From: DASUCS01 sp041166745
GTDB lineage: Bacteria; Actinomycetota; Acidimicrobiia; Acidimicrobiales; JACDCH01
Length of the DNA: 64,000 nucleotides
NCBI GenBank assembly: GCA_041166745.1
Contig: JBEEGH010000009.1
Span: forward strand, 1-64,000
Direction: 5' to 3'
Part shown: positions 32,718 to 40,854 of the stretch, one piece after another
Layout of the letters: the number at the start of each line of letters is the position of its first letter
How positions within the stretch are numbered: position 1 is the stretch's first letter
Notes under the pieces: generated by a model
What the model saw: only the letters and a program-made list of their open reading frames with translations
The model's database searches: none
Told to the model about the DNA's origin: nothing
Position numbers and translations under genes: made by a program

Positions 32718-33773
32718 TCACGTCGAGTACATGTCGACTTCTGTGGCCTTCACCGCCACCCACAGCTCTGAGCCGTCGACGAGCCCGAGGGCGGTCGCGG
32801 CGGCCGAGGTGATCTCCGCGACGATGTTCGGCGGTCCCGCCACCTGCACGCGGATGCGATCGCCGACGCGTTCGATGGCGGTGGCATGCCCTTGCCACAC
32901 GTTGCGCGGCGTGCCCTCAGGTTTCGCACGATGCAGCGCGACAACCCGGGGGTGCACAACAGCGAAGGCCGGACCGTCGTCGACGACCGTCGCGGCGGCG
33001 ATCGTGCCGCCACCGTCGACTCGCAAGGTGCCGGCGTTCGCGGTGCCGCGATAGAGGTTGGTGCCGACGAGGTCGGCCACCCACGGTGTTCGAGGACGAG
33101 CCGTGATGTCGTCTGGTGTTCCGGTCTGCGCGATCCGTCCGTGGTCGAGCACGACGACGTCGTCGGCGAGCACCGCCGCATCGACCGGATCGTGGGTCAC
33201 CAGGACGCGCACTCCCTCGAACGTCGACAGATGCCTGCGCAGGTCGCGGCGCACATCGATGCGAGTCGTGGCGTCGAGCGCGGCGAGAGGTTCGTCGAGC
33301 AGGAGCAGGGCAGGGTCGCTGGCCAGGGCGCGCGCGAGCGCGACGCGCTGCGCCTGTCCGCCGGAGAGCTCTCGCGGATGGGCGCCGGCTCGATCTCCGA
33401 GCCCCACCCGATCGAGCCACTCGCCGGCGTAGCGGCGGGCGTCGGCCTTGTTGCGACCACGCGCTCGAGCGCCGAACGCGACGTTGTCGAGTGCCGACAG
33501 GTGCGGAAAGAGCACGAAGTCCTGGAAAACGATCGCGACGGACCGCGCCTCCGGCGGCCGGAACCGGTCGGCCGCGGGGTCGTCGAGCACCTCGTCGTCG
33601 AGCGTGATGTGGCCCGACGTGAGCGGCGTTAGGCCCGCGAGGGTGCGCAGCAACGTCGTCTTGCCCGATCCGTTCGGCCCGACCACCGCGAGCGTGCGCC
33701 CGTTCGACACCTTCAATGCGACGTCGAGGACGAACGCACCGATCGTCACGCCGACATCGGCCTCGAGCGTCAT
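32718..33773 (-). CDS. modC: Molybdate ABC transporter ATP-binding protein
   Basis: 351 aa from ATG at 33773, overlapping the modB stop by 4 bp (ATGA); a GTG at 33788 is a second possibility. Walker A VVGPNGSGKTT, Q-loop FQDFVLFPHL, signature LSGGQAQRVALARAL, Walker B LLLLDEPLAALD, and H-loop LVTHDPVDA are intact. The C-terminal third (about 245-351) is a TOBE-type domain, as in ModC, which binds oxyanion or regulates the ATPase. It energises molybdate (or tungstate) import from the cytoplasmic face. Operon order modA, HTH/TOBE gene, modB, modC. Confidence 0.92.
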   Translation of the reverse strand: MTLEADVGVTIGAFVLDVALKVSNGRTLAVVGPNGSGKTTLLRTLAGLTPLTSGHITLDDEVLDDPAADRFRPPEARSVAIVFQDFVLFPHLSALDNVAFGARARGRNKADARRYAGEWLDRVGLGDRAGAHPRELSGGQAQRVALARALASDPALLLLDEPLAALDATTRIDVRRDLRRHLSTFEGVRVLVTHDPVDAAVLADDVVVLDHGRIAQTGTPDDITARPRTPWVADLVGTNLYRGTANAGTLRVDGGGTIAAATVVDDGPAFAVVHPRVVALHRAKPEGTPRNVWQGHATAIERVGDRIRVQVAGPPNIVAEITSAAATALGLVDGSELWVAVKATEVDMYST

Positions 33774-34558
33774 CGTGTCGTGAGCCACCGATCGCGCAAG
33801 CCGACCACCACGAGGAGCGAGACGACGACGAGCACGAGGCTGAGCACGATGGCGGCGTCGGTGTCGGACCCTTCGAACTTCAGGTACACGAACAACGGCA
33901 GGGTCTGCGTCTTCGCGGGCAGGTTGCCGGCGAACGTGATGGTCGCGCCGAACTCGCCGAGGGCCCGCGCCCAGCAGAGCACTGCGCCGGCGATGAGCGA
34001 CGGCCGCACCAGTGGGAGCGTGACCCGACGAAACACCTCACCCCGCCCCGCGCCGAGCGTGCGCGCGGCTTCCTCGAGTCGGCGGTCGGACGAGCGGAAG
34101 GCCGCTTCCAGGGTGAGCACGAGAAAGGGCATGGCGACGAAGGTCTCGGCGACGATGGCGCCCGCGGTCGTGAACGGCAGCTGAATGCCGACACGGTCGA
34201 GCTCCGAACCGACGAGCCCGCGCCGACCGAGCGCGAAGAGCAACGCGACGCCGCCGACGACGGGCGGGAGCACCATCGGAAGTGTGGTGAGGGCCCGGAC
34301 GAGTCGCTTCCCGCGGTACTCCACGCGCGCCTGTACCCACGCGAGGGGCACACCCAGCACGATCGCGACTGCGGTCGCGCTGAGCGAGGTGACGAGCGAG
34401 AGTCGAAGAGCGTCGAGCGCGTCACGACTCGACAGTTGCTTCCAAGCGCTCGACCACGGCGCGCGCCACAACAGTCCTGCGAGTGGAAGCGCGAAAGCGA
34501 GGACAGCAACCGCGGCGATGGCGACTGGAAGGAGCGGCGGACGTTCCGTGCGTCTCAC
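33770..34558 (-). CDS. modB: Molybdate ABC transporter permease
   Basis: 262 aa from GTG at 34558, overlapping the preceding stop (GTGA). About six transmembrane helices and the binding-protein-dependent permease EAA motif EEAARTLGAGRGEVFRRVTLPLVRPSLIAG, followed by CWARALGEFGATITFAGNLP, which is distinctive for ModB-type permeases (GEFGAT). It forms the membrane channel with ModC and receives molybdate from ModA. Confidence 0.93.
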   Translation of the reverse strand: MRRTERPPLLPVAIAAVAVLAFALPLAGLLWRAPWSSAWKQLSSRDALDALRLSLVTSLSATAVAIVLGVPLAWVQARVEYRGKRLVRALTTLPMVLPPVVGGVALLFALGRRGLVGSELDRVGIQLPFTTAGAIVAETFVAMPFLVLTLEAAFRSSDRRLEEAARTLGAGRGEVFRRVTLPLVRPSLIAGAVLCWARALGEFGATITFAGNLPAKTQTLPLFVYLKFEGSDTDAAIVLSLVLVVVSLLVVVGLRDRWLTTR

Positions 34559-34956
34559 GCTTCCGCCGGAATCTCGATCACCACGTTCGTGGCCTTCACG
34601 ACCGCCGACGCGAGCACCCCGGGCGCGAGGCCGAGCTCGTCGACCGCCTCGCGGGTCATCAACGACACGATTCGATGCGGGCCGGCCTGTAACTCGACCT
34701 GCGCCGCGACCTTGTCCTTCACGACACGGGTGATGATTCCCGTGAAGGAATTGCGCGCCGACCGCGTGGCTGCGTGCTCGGGGTCGTTGGCTTCACCCAT
34801 TTCGACGGCGAGGCGAGCGAGATCGACGCCGTCGATCATCCGCCGACCGCCGGAGGTGCGAACGACCTTGAGTCGGCCGCCATCCGCCCAACGGCGCATC
34901 GTGTCGACGCTCACACCGAGCAGGTCGGCCGCTTGGCCGATGCGATAGCTACTCAC
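34555..34956 (-). CDS. HTH plus molybdenum-pterin-binding (TOBE) protein
   Basis: 133 aa from GTG at 34956, overlapping the modA stop (GTGA). Residues 1-50 are a MerR/excisionase-like helix-turn-helix (YRIGQAADLLGVSVDTMRRWADGGRLKVVRTSGGRRMIDG). Residues about 68-131 are a Mop-type TOBE domain (ARNSFTGIITRVVKDKVAAQVELQAGPHRIVSLMTREAVDELGLAPG). This pairing in mod operons suggests a molybdate-responsive regulator or a storage protein, functionally like ModE though built differently. No operator for it was identified in the modA promoter region. Confidence 0.88.
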   Translation of the reverse strand: MSSYRIGQAADLLGVSVDTMRRWADGGRLKVVRTSGGRRMIDGVDLARLAVEMGEANDPEHAATRSARNSFTGIITRVVKDKVAAQVELQAGPHRIVSLMTREAVDELGLAPGVLASAVVKATNVVIEIPAEA

Positions 34957-35735
34957 GTGGCGGTGAGGAAGCCGCTCGCGCGGAGCGTCTGCTGGCCGGA
35001 GCCCTTGGTGATCGCGTCGACGAAGGCGGCGGCCGCGCCGTGATGCTCGGTCGCTTTGACGATCGCGATCGGGTAGTCGGCGACGACGTTCTGGCTGTCG
35101 GGGATGTCGACAGCTTCTGCTTTGCCGCCCGCGCTCTGCACGTCGGTCACGTACACGATGGCGGCGTCGGCTTCACCTGATGTCACACGTGCGGTCGCCG
35201 ACTTCACATCGGTCTCGAGCGACTTCGGCTCCACCGTCACGTCGGCCTTGGTGAGGATCTGCGCGGCGTACTTCCCCGCCGGAACCGACGGATCGGCCAG
35301 CACAACCGTCACGTCGGGCCGTGCGAGATCGGCCAACGTGCGGATGCCTTTCGGGTTCCCGACGGCGACGATGATCGCGAGCTTGTTGTGCGCGAACACC
35401 GTCGGCGTCTCGACGAGGCCCGCATCGACGAGCTTCTGCATCGATGCCGTGTCGGCGGTCGCGATGACATCGGCCGGAGCACCCTGCTGGATCTGCGTGA
35501 CCAGCGTGCCCGACCCGGCGAAATTCAGCGTGACGTCGAGCCCCGGCTGCTCCGACTGCAACGTGGTGCGTTCGTTGCCGAACGCCTCCGTCAGCGACGC
35601 CGCCGCAAACACGAGCACCGGCCCCGACGCGCCCTTCGCCCCGCTGGACCCAACGCTCTTCGGTGCGGAAGCGTCGCTCCCACAAGCCGCAACCACCAGA
35701 AAAAGGGCCACTACAAGCCCGTGTCTGCGGCGCAT
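34953..35735 (-). CDS. modA: Molybdate-binding lipoprotein
   Basis: 260 aa, ATG at 35735. Lipoprotein signal HGLVVALFLVVAAC, then the ModA pattern: VLVFAAASLTEAFGNE, FAGSGTLVTQIQQGAPADVIATAD, NKLAIIVAVGNPKGI, ADPSVPAGKYAAQIL, GEADAAIVYVTDV and FVDAITKGSGQQTLRASGF. It is anchored outside the membrane and delivers molybdate or tungstate to ModB/ModC. First gene of the operon; a weak TAGATT -10-like element lies close upstream. Three successive 4-bp overlaps downstream imply translational coupling. Confidence 0.93.
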   Translation of the reverse strand: MRRRHGLVVALFLVVAACGSDASAPKSVGSSGAKGASGPVLVFAAASLTEAFGNERTTLQSEQPGLDVTLNFAGSGTLVTQIQQGAPADVIATADTASMQKLVDAGLVETPTVFAHNKLAIIVAVGNPKGIRTLADLARPDVTVVLADPSVPAGKYAAQILTKADVTVEPKSLETDVKSATARVTSGEADAAIVYVTDVQSAGGKAEAVDIPDSQNVVADYPIAIVKATEHHGAAAAFVDAITKGSGQQTLRASGFLTAT

Positions 35736-35855
35736 CGAACGAATCTAGCTGGCAAAGACGGTGGTACGGCCTGGGAATCGGCGCTGTGGAAGGTGCTTGG
35801 TAGCGTTCGCAGCAGTCACGGTCGGTCAAGCTCGGCAGGGCTGGCGAGGTTCGGC

Positions 35856-36059
35856 ATGACGAAAAGGCACATCGTGGCGTTGCTCGCGGGCATGGTGGTG
35901 TTCGTCGCCGTGATCGTCTCGACGATTGTGTGGATCACCAGCGGCTCCTCGCGCCCAAGGACGCCGCCCGAGTGCGCACAGGGCGCGCAGGGCGCGCAGG
36001 GCGCGCAGGGCGCCGTCGTGGTCCGATCGGATGACAGCGGCCTGTTCTACGACTGTTGA
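35856..36059 (+). CDS. Small membrane-anchored protein with Ala-Gln-Gly repeats
   Basis: 67 aa, ATG at 35856 with GCGAGG 6 nt upstream. One N-terminal transmembrane helix (IVALLAGMVVFVAVIVSTIVWI), then a short outside tail with two Cys, a collagen-like run of four Ala-Gln-Gly units encoded by four near-identical 9-bp repeats, and the end GLFYDC. I do not recognise the family. It stands alone between divergent modA and convergent acyl-CoA synthetase genes, so it may be a real orphan gene or a fortuitous frame; signal, ribosome site and helix favour real. Confidence 0.5.
   Translation: MTKRHIVALLAGMVVFVAVIVSTIVWITSGSSRPRTPPECAQGAQGAQGAQGAVVVRSDDSGLFYDC
35976..36011 (+). repeat. 9-bp tandem repeat, four units
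   Basis: Four units of GCGCAGGGC (first differs at one base), encoding Ala-Gln-Gly each. Being a multiple of three, copy-number change would not break the frame. Confidence 0.85.
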
Positions 36060-36080
36060 CAGCGGGAGTCTCCCGGCGCT

Positions 36081-37628
36081 CTACGTCGGCCAGTAGCGGT
36101 CGCGGACGAGCCGGCGGTAGATCTTGCCGGTCTCGAAGCGGGGAAGGTTGTCGGTGAAGTCGATCGTGCGCGGGCACTTGAATCGCGCGAGACGATCGCG
36201 GCAGAACGCGATGAGCTCGGCGGCCAAGGCGTCGTCGGCCGCGATGCCCTCGCGCACCTCGACGACGGCCTTCACGGCTTCGCCCCACTCGTGATCGGGG
36301 ACGCCGACGGTCGCAACGTCGCGCACCGCGGGATGCTCGAGGATCACGGCGTCGATCTCTGCCGGATAGATGTTCACGCCGCCGGAGATGATGAGCTCCG
36401 CGCTGCGACCCGTGAGGAAGAGATAGCCGTCGTCGTCCATGTAGCCCATGTCGCCGAGCGTGAACAGGTCGCCGTCGTGCACGCTCGCCGTCTTCTCGGG
36501 ATCGCGGTGGTACTCGAACGGTTCGATTTCCGAACGCTTGAACCACACCGTCCCGATTTCTCCCGCTGCGGCGATCTCGCCGGCCTCGGTGCGGACGACA
36601 ACCGTGCTGCCCGGTGTCGCCTTCCCGACGCTGCCTGGTCGCTCCAGCCACTCCTGGGAGTTGATGTACGTGCCGCCGCCTTCTGTGGCCGCGTAGTACT
36701 CCTCGATGACGGGTCCCCACCACTCGATCATCCGCCGTTTGACGTCGACCGGACACGGGGCCGCGCCGTGCAGCACGAGGCGCAGCGACGACAGGTCGTA
36801 GCGCTGCTTCACGTCGTCGTCGAGCGACAACAGACGGTGGAACATGATCGGCACGAGATGGGTGTGCGTGATCCCGTGTTGCTCGATGAGTTGCAGGGTC
36901 TCCTCGGGCGACCAGCCGTCCATCAACACGATGCCGAGCCCGGCCGCGAGCGGCGCGGTGAGCGAGATGGACAGTGGCGCGGCGTGGTACAGCGGACCGG
37001 TGACGAGCGAGCGATTCGTGTCGCCCGCGTGGGGCGAGTTGCGCGAATGCAGTCGGTAGAGGGCGGGCGCCAGTCCCATGGCGCGACGGACGCCCTTCGG
37101 CCGGCCCGTCGTGCCCGAGGTGTACAGCATCGCCCCACCAGGTTCGGGATCGTCGAGGTTGCCGCCGGCTTCAGCGTCGAGGGCCGCTTCGTACGACGCG
37201 AAGCCGTCGATCTCGCCTCCGAGCGCGAGCAACGCCGGCGAACCCGCGACGAGCTTGGCCGTGGCCACCATCGCATCACCGAAGAACGCGTCGGCCAGGA
37301 GAACGACGGCTTGGCTGTCGTCGACGATGTACGCGATCTCGTCCGCGGTGAGGTGCCAGTTGATCGGCGTGAGCCGGAAGCCGCCGCGCAACACGGCCTC
37401 GTACACCTCGATGAACTCGGGTCGATCGCGGCACACCAGCGCCACCGTGTCGCCTGATCGGGCGCCGAGCGTGCGCAAGGCGCGGACCACTTGGTTCGCC
37501 CGTTCGTTCAACTCGCGGAAGGTGCGCTTGCCATACTGCGAGATGACGGCCATTCGATCGGGGTTCGCCGCGGCGTAGACCGCCGTGGCCATCCCCTTGT
37601 CGATGAGCTCGTCCGCCGTGAGCGTCAC
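36081..37628 (-). CDS. Acyl-CoA synthetase (AMP-binding family)
   Basis: 515 aa from GTG at 37628. Adenylate-forming motifs: MLYTSGTTGRPKGVRR (P-loop), YYAATEGGGTY, DLFTLGDMGYMDDDGYLFLTGRSAELIISGGVNIYPAEID (the Asp and hinge region), and the C-terminal LPRFETGKIYRR with the catalytic Lys. It activates a carboxylic acid with ATP and joins it to CoA in the cytoplasm; the acid is unknown, but aromatic-catabolism and beta-oxidation genes nearby suggest a fatty, aromatic or steroid acid. Divergent from the DUF6457 gene with only 24 bp between starts. Confidence 0.9.
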   Translation of the reverse strand: MTLTADELIDKGMATAVYAAANPDRMAVISQYGKRTFRELNERANQVVRALRTLGARSGDTVALVCRDRPEFIEVYEAVLRGGFRLTPINWHLTADEIAYIVDDSQAVVLLADAFFGDAMVATAKLVAGSPALLALGGEIDGFASYEAALDAEAGGNLDDPEPGGAMLYTSGTTGRPKGVRRAMGLAPALYRLHSRNSPHAGDTNRSLVTGPLYHAAPLSISLTAPLAAGLGIVLMDGWSPEETLQLIEQHGITHTHLVPIMFHRLLSLDDDVKQRYDLSSLRLVLHGAAPCPVDVKRRMIEWWGPVIEEYYAATEGGGTYINSQEWLERPGSVGKATPGSTVVVRTEAGEIAAAGEIGTVWFKRSEIEPFEYHRDPEKTASVHDGDLFTLGDMGYMDDDGYLFLTGRSAELIISGGVNIYPAEIDAVILEHPAVRDVATVGVPDHEWGEAVKAVVEVREGIAADDALAAELIAFCRDRLARFKCPRTIDFTDNLPRFETGKIYRRLVRDRYWPT

Positions 37629-37652
37629 GGCGCCGCATGGTAGTGATCAGCC

Positions 37653-37880
37653 ATGAGTGACGTGCCTGACGAAGTGGTGGAGTGGTGCCGATCGTTCGCG
37701 GCCACGGCGGGAGTCGATCCGCCGAGCGATCAGGAGATCGACGACCTCCTCGCGTTGGCGGGCATCGCCGCGCACGCGTCGGCGCGCCAAGCGGCACCGA
37801 TCACGTGCTGGCTGGCGGCTCGGGGCGGGATGACATTGACGGCTGCGCTGGCGGCCGCCCGTCTCATTTCCGATTCATGA
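37653..37880 (+). CDS. DUF6457 family small protein
   Basis: 75 aa, ATG at 37653. Sequence VVEWCRSFAATAGVDPPSDQEIDDLLALAGIAAHASARQAAPITCWLAARGG matches the helical pattern of DUF6457 proteins, which are often fused or adjacent to molybdopterin-guanine dinucleotide biosynthesis genes (MobA). Here there is no mobA neighbour, but the molybdate transport operon is 2 kb away, consistent with a molybdenum-cofactor link; inference. The stop codon lies inside the TetR palindrome. Confidence 0.7.
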   Translation: MSDVPDEVVEWCRSFAATAGVDPPSDQEIDDLLALAGIAAHASARQAAPITCWLAARGGMTLTAALAAARLISDS

Positions 37881-37888
37881 ATCGGAAA
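37867..37888. promoter_or_regulatory. Perfect 22-bp palindrome, probable TetR operator
   Basis: Half-site TTTCCGATTCA repeated as its exact complement over 37867-37888. It starts 60 bp before the TetR ATG and overlaps the DUF6457 stop codon. A TTGACA -35 element begins 4 bp after it, so bound repressor would block that promoter. Perfect symmetry over 22 bp outside coding constraint is strong evidence of a dimeric repressor site. Confidence 0.75.
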
Positions 37889-37891
37889 CGA

Positions 37892-37920
37892 TTGACAGAT
37901 CGGATTGAGCGTGCGACTGT
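37892..37920 (+). promoter_or_regulatory. Probable TetR operon promoter
   Basis: TTGACA at 37892-37897 is a consensus -35; after 17 bp the -10 would be GACTGT (37915-37920), weak. The predicted start of transcription is at or next to the ATG at 37927, so the message may be leaderless. No Shine-Dalgarno is seen before the ATG. Confidence 0.5.
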
Positions 37921-37926
37921 GCGGCG

Positions 37927-38541
37927 ATGGCCACCGTCACCGGACGCCGCGAGACCAAGCGCACGGCCACCCGCGCTCGGCTGCTGCAATCCGCCCGTGA
38001 GCTGATCGGCGAGGGCGGATTCGAGGCCGTCACCATCGCCGATGTCACGGAGCGGGCCGAGGTCGGCTTCGGCACGTTCTACGGCTACTTCGAGACGAAG
38101 GACGCCATCGTCCGAGCAGTGATCCTCGATGCCATCGAACACCTCGCCGAAGCGAACGACGCCCTCACTGCTGATCTCGACGACCCGGCAGAGGTGATGG
38201 CGGTCGCGGTGCGTCACTCGCTCGGCATCGTCCATCGCGATCCGGTGTTCGCAGCGTTCATCGTGCAGGTGGGGTTGTCGACTGATGATGATCTGTGGAC
38301 TGCGCTGCGCCAGCGCATGATCCGCGACATCAAGCGCGGCGTGCAGGCGGGGCGGTTCTCGACCGATCGGGTAGCGGTCGTCGGGCACATGATCGGCGGC
38401 TCGTTGTTCGCACTGTTGCGAGCGAAGCTCCAAGGCGAGCTCGGCCGCACCGCGGATACGCAGGCCGCGGCGTCTGTGCTCGTGCTCCTCGGATTGCCAG
38501 AAGACGAAGCAGTGAAGATCGCCAACAGGAGGCTGCCATGA
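37927..38541 (+). CDS. TetR family transcriptional regulator
   Basis: 204 aa, ATG at 37927. N-terminal HTH: TRARLLQSARELIGEGGFEAVTIADVTERAEVGFGTFYGYFETKDAIVRAVI, classical TetR. The C-terminal ligand domain is all helical. It is the first gene before FAH-family and flavin monooxygenase genes (ATGA overlap with the former), and a perfect palindrome lies upstream, so autoregulation and control of the downstream catabolic genes by an aromatic or CoA-type ligand are likely. Ligand unknown. Confidence 0.92.
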   Translation: MATVTGRRETKRTATRARLLQSARELIGEGGFEAVTIADVTERAEVGFGTFYGYFETKDAIVRAVILDAIEHLAEANDALTADLDDPAEVMAVAVRHSLGIVHRDPVFAAFIVQVGLSTDDDLWTALRQRMIRDIKRGVQAGRFSTDRVAVVGHMIGGSLFALLRAKLQGELGRTADTQAAASVLVLLGLPEDEAVKIANRRLP

Positions 38542-39422
38542 GGCTTGTCACATTCGCGTCGAGCTCCGGTTCGCACCTCGGTGTCGTCGACGGCGACTCG
38601 GTCGCCGACGTCACCGCTGCGGACAACCGGCTCGGACCAGACCTTGGTGCCGTGCTGGCGGCCGGCCTGCTCGACGAGGTCGCCGGTGCGGTCGCGGGCG
38701 CGCCCCGAATCCCGCTCGCCGACGTCACGCTGAACTCGCCGGTGTTGCGGCCACCGAAGTTCCTGGCGATCGGGCTCAACTACGCGAAGCACGTCGCGGA
38801 ATCCGGCATGGACGCTCCCGCGTTCCAGCTCTGGTTCAACAAGCAGTCGACGTGCGCGATCGGCCACGGCGCGCCGATCCACGTTCCGAAGGCGTCGGCG
38901 GTCGTCGACTACGAGGGCGAGCTCGCCTTCGTGATCGGGCGTCGCTGCCGCCACGTTCCCGCGTCGCGAGCAGCCGAGGTGATCGCGGGCTACACGATCT
39001 GCAACGACGTGAGCGTGCGCGACTGGCAGGTGCGCACACCGACGATGACGATGGGCAAGTCGTTCGACACGCACGGACCTCTCGGTCCTTGGGTGGTGAC
39101 CCCCGACGAGCTGGGCGACCCTCACCGCCTGTCGTTGCGCACGTGGGTCAACGACGAGCTACGCCAGGATGGCAAGACCGACGACCTCATCTACGACTGC
39201 TTCGACATGGTCGAGCATCTCTCGACTGCCTTCACGCTCGAGCCCGGCGATGTGATCTCGACCGGTACGCCAGCCGGAGTCGGCATCGCCATGAAGCCGC
39301 CGGGGTTGCTGAAGGCCGGCGACGTCGTGCGCATCGAGATCGAGGGCATCGGCACGCTCGCGAATCCCGTGATCGACGAGCCGGACAGCACCGCGGTCGG
39401 TCTCGACGCGAAGCCCCTATGA
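38538..39422 (+). CDS. Fumarylacetoacetate hydrolase (FAH) family protein
   Basis: 294 aa, ATG at 38538, overlapping the TetR stop by 4 bp, with a perfect AGGAGG site 5 nt before the start. Motifs: LNYAKHVAESG, DYEGELAFVIGRRC (metal Glu residues), GYTICNDVSVRDWQ, KSFDTHGPLGPWVV, VISTGTPAGVGIAMKPPGLLKAGD, as in fumarylpyruvate hydrolases and HpaG-like isomerases/decarboxylases. It should split or isomerise a dicarbonyl ring-fission product, using Mg2+ or Mn2+. With the next gene it forms an aromatic breakdown pair; the exact intermediate is unknown. Confidence 0.9.
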   Translation: MRLVTFASSSGSHLGVVDGDSVADVTAADNRLGPDLGAVLAAGLLDEVAGAVAGAPRIPLADVTLNSPVLRPPKFLAIGLNYAKHVAESGMDAPAFQLWFNKQSTCAIGHGAPIHVPKASAVVDYEGELAFVIGRRCRHVPASRAAEVIAGYTICNDVSVRDWQVRTPTMTMGKSFDTHGPLGPWVVTPDELGDPHRLSLRTWVNDELRQDGKTDDLIYDCFDMVEHLSTAFTLEPGDVISTGTPAGVGIAMKPPGLLKAGDVVRIEIEGIGTLANPVIDEPDSTAVGLDAKPL

Positions 39423-39435
39423 CCGCACGATCGCG

Positions 39436-40854
39436 GTGACCGAGCTGCTCGACGCCATCGTCGTCGGTTACGGCCCGGTTGGCGCGGTAGCCGCAGGCCT
39501 GCTCGGCCAGGCGGGTCTGCGCATCGAGGTGTTCGAGTCGACGACGTCCGTCTACCACCTGCCGCGCGCCGCGCACCTCGATGCCGAGATCATGCGCGTG
39601 CTCCATCAACTCGGCGTGGCCGACGAGGTGCTTCCTTCGTGCGCGCCGGTGAAGGGAATGCACTTCATCAACGCCGGCGGAGAGGCGCTCTTGCGCTTCG
39701 ACGCGGGCGAGGGCCAGGGCTGGATGTTCTACCAACCGGACCTGGAGCGCGCGCTTCGCGCCGGCGTGGAGCGCGACCCGAGTGTCGACGTGCACCGCGC
39801 CCACGAAGTGGTTTCGTTCCAGCAGCACGACGATCACGTTGCGGTCACGGTCCGCGATCTCGGCGATGACGCCGAGCGAATAGTGCGGGCGCGGTACCTG
39901 ATCGGTGCCGATGGTGCTCGCAGCGTCGTCCGCAAGCAGGCGGGATTGGGCGTCGAAGACCTGCACTTCGATCAGCCCTGGCTCGTCGTCGACATCGTGC
40001 TGCGACGCAACGTCGACTTGCCGACTCTGGTGCAGCAGATCTGCGATCCGGCCCGACCCACGACGTTCATCCCGATGTGCGGCGCCCGCCGGCGATGGGA
40101 GTTCATGCTCCTGCCGGGCGAGAGCGCCGCCGACATGGAGAAGCCGGAGCGCATCGCCGAGCTGCTCGCACCGTGGGTCGAGCCGGACGACGTCAAGATC
40201 GTCCGCGCCGTCGTGTACGCGTTTCATGCGGTACTCGCTCGTCCGTGGCGCGATCGGCGAGTGTTCCTCGCGGGTGATGCCGCCCACCAGATGCCGCCGT
40301 TCCTAGGGCAAGGCATGTGCTCCGGGGTCCGCGATGCCCACAACCTCGCGTGGAAGCTCGGGCTCGTTGTCCGCGGACTCGCCGGCGACGAGCTTCTCGA
40401 CACCTACGAGGTCGAGCGCAGCCCGCACGTGCGATCGATCATCGAGACCGCCGTCGCTCTCGGAGGGTTGTTGCAGACGACCGACCCCGCGATGGCCGCG
40501 TCGCGCGACGCGATGATGCTGAATCCGGATGCCCAGCGGCCTGAGCGCAAGGAGATGCCCGGACTCACCACCGGGATGATCGCCGAAGGGGGCGGAGCAC
40601 GAGTGCCCGATGCGTCGGGAAGCTTCGAACTGAGGGTGCGCACCGCGCCCGAACTCTCGAGCCAGCTGGACGAATGGTGGCGCTCGATCGGCGGTCGGTT
40701 CGTGCTGTCTGACGCCGCCGCCGGCGCGGTCGTGGTGCGGCCCGACGGCTACGTGTTCGGCAGCAACGACGACCCCACTGCGTTGCTCAGCGCGCTGCGG
40801 TCGATGTTCAGCAGTGCGCCGATCGTGGGCGCCCACTCCGTCGCGTCGATCTGA
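39436..40854 (+). CDS. FAD-dependent aromatic monooxygenase (MhpA-like)
   Basis: 472 aa from GTG at 39436. Rossmann motif AIVVGYGPVGAVAAGLLGQAG, then VFESTTSVYHLPRAAHLDAE, the second motif YLIGADGARSVVRK, and RRVFLAGDAAHQMPPFLGQGMCSGVRDAHNLAWKL, the flavin hydroxylase GD motif. The C-terminal thioredoxin-like part ends RPDGYVFG as in MhpA-type 3-(3-hydroxyphenyl)propionate hydroxylases. It hydroxylates an aromatic ring with NAD(P)H and O2; substrate unproven. Its last 106 bp overlap the convergent phosphodiesterase gene. Confidence 0.9.
   Translation: MTELLDAIVVGYGPVGAVAAGLLGQAGLRIEVFESTTSVYHLPRAAHLDAEIMRVLHQLGVADEVLPSCAPVKGMHFINAGGEALLRFDAGEGQGWMFYQPDLERALRAGVERDPSVDVHRAHEVVSFQQHDDHVAVTVRDLGDDAERIVRARYLIGADGARSVVRKQAGLGVEDLHFDQPWLVVDIVLRRNVDLPTLVQQICDPARPTTFIPMCGARRRWEFMLLPGESAADMEKPERIAELLAPWVEPDDVKIVRAVVYAFHAVLARPWRDRRVFLAGDAAHQMPPFLGQGMCSGVRDAHNLAWKLGLVVRGLAGDELLDTYEVERSPHVRSIIETAVALGGLLQTTDPAMAASRDAMMLNPDAQRPERKEMPGLTTGMIAEGGGARVPDASGSFELRVRTAPELSSQLDEWWRSIGGRFVLSDAAAGAVVVRPDGYVFGSNDDPTALLSALRSMFSSAPIVGAHSVASI

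Noticed and set aside
33774..33788. GTG at 33788 as modC start
   Set aside because: It is in frame, but the ATG at 33773 gives the ATGA overlap used at the other junctions of this operon and needs no overlap of 19 bases.
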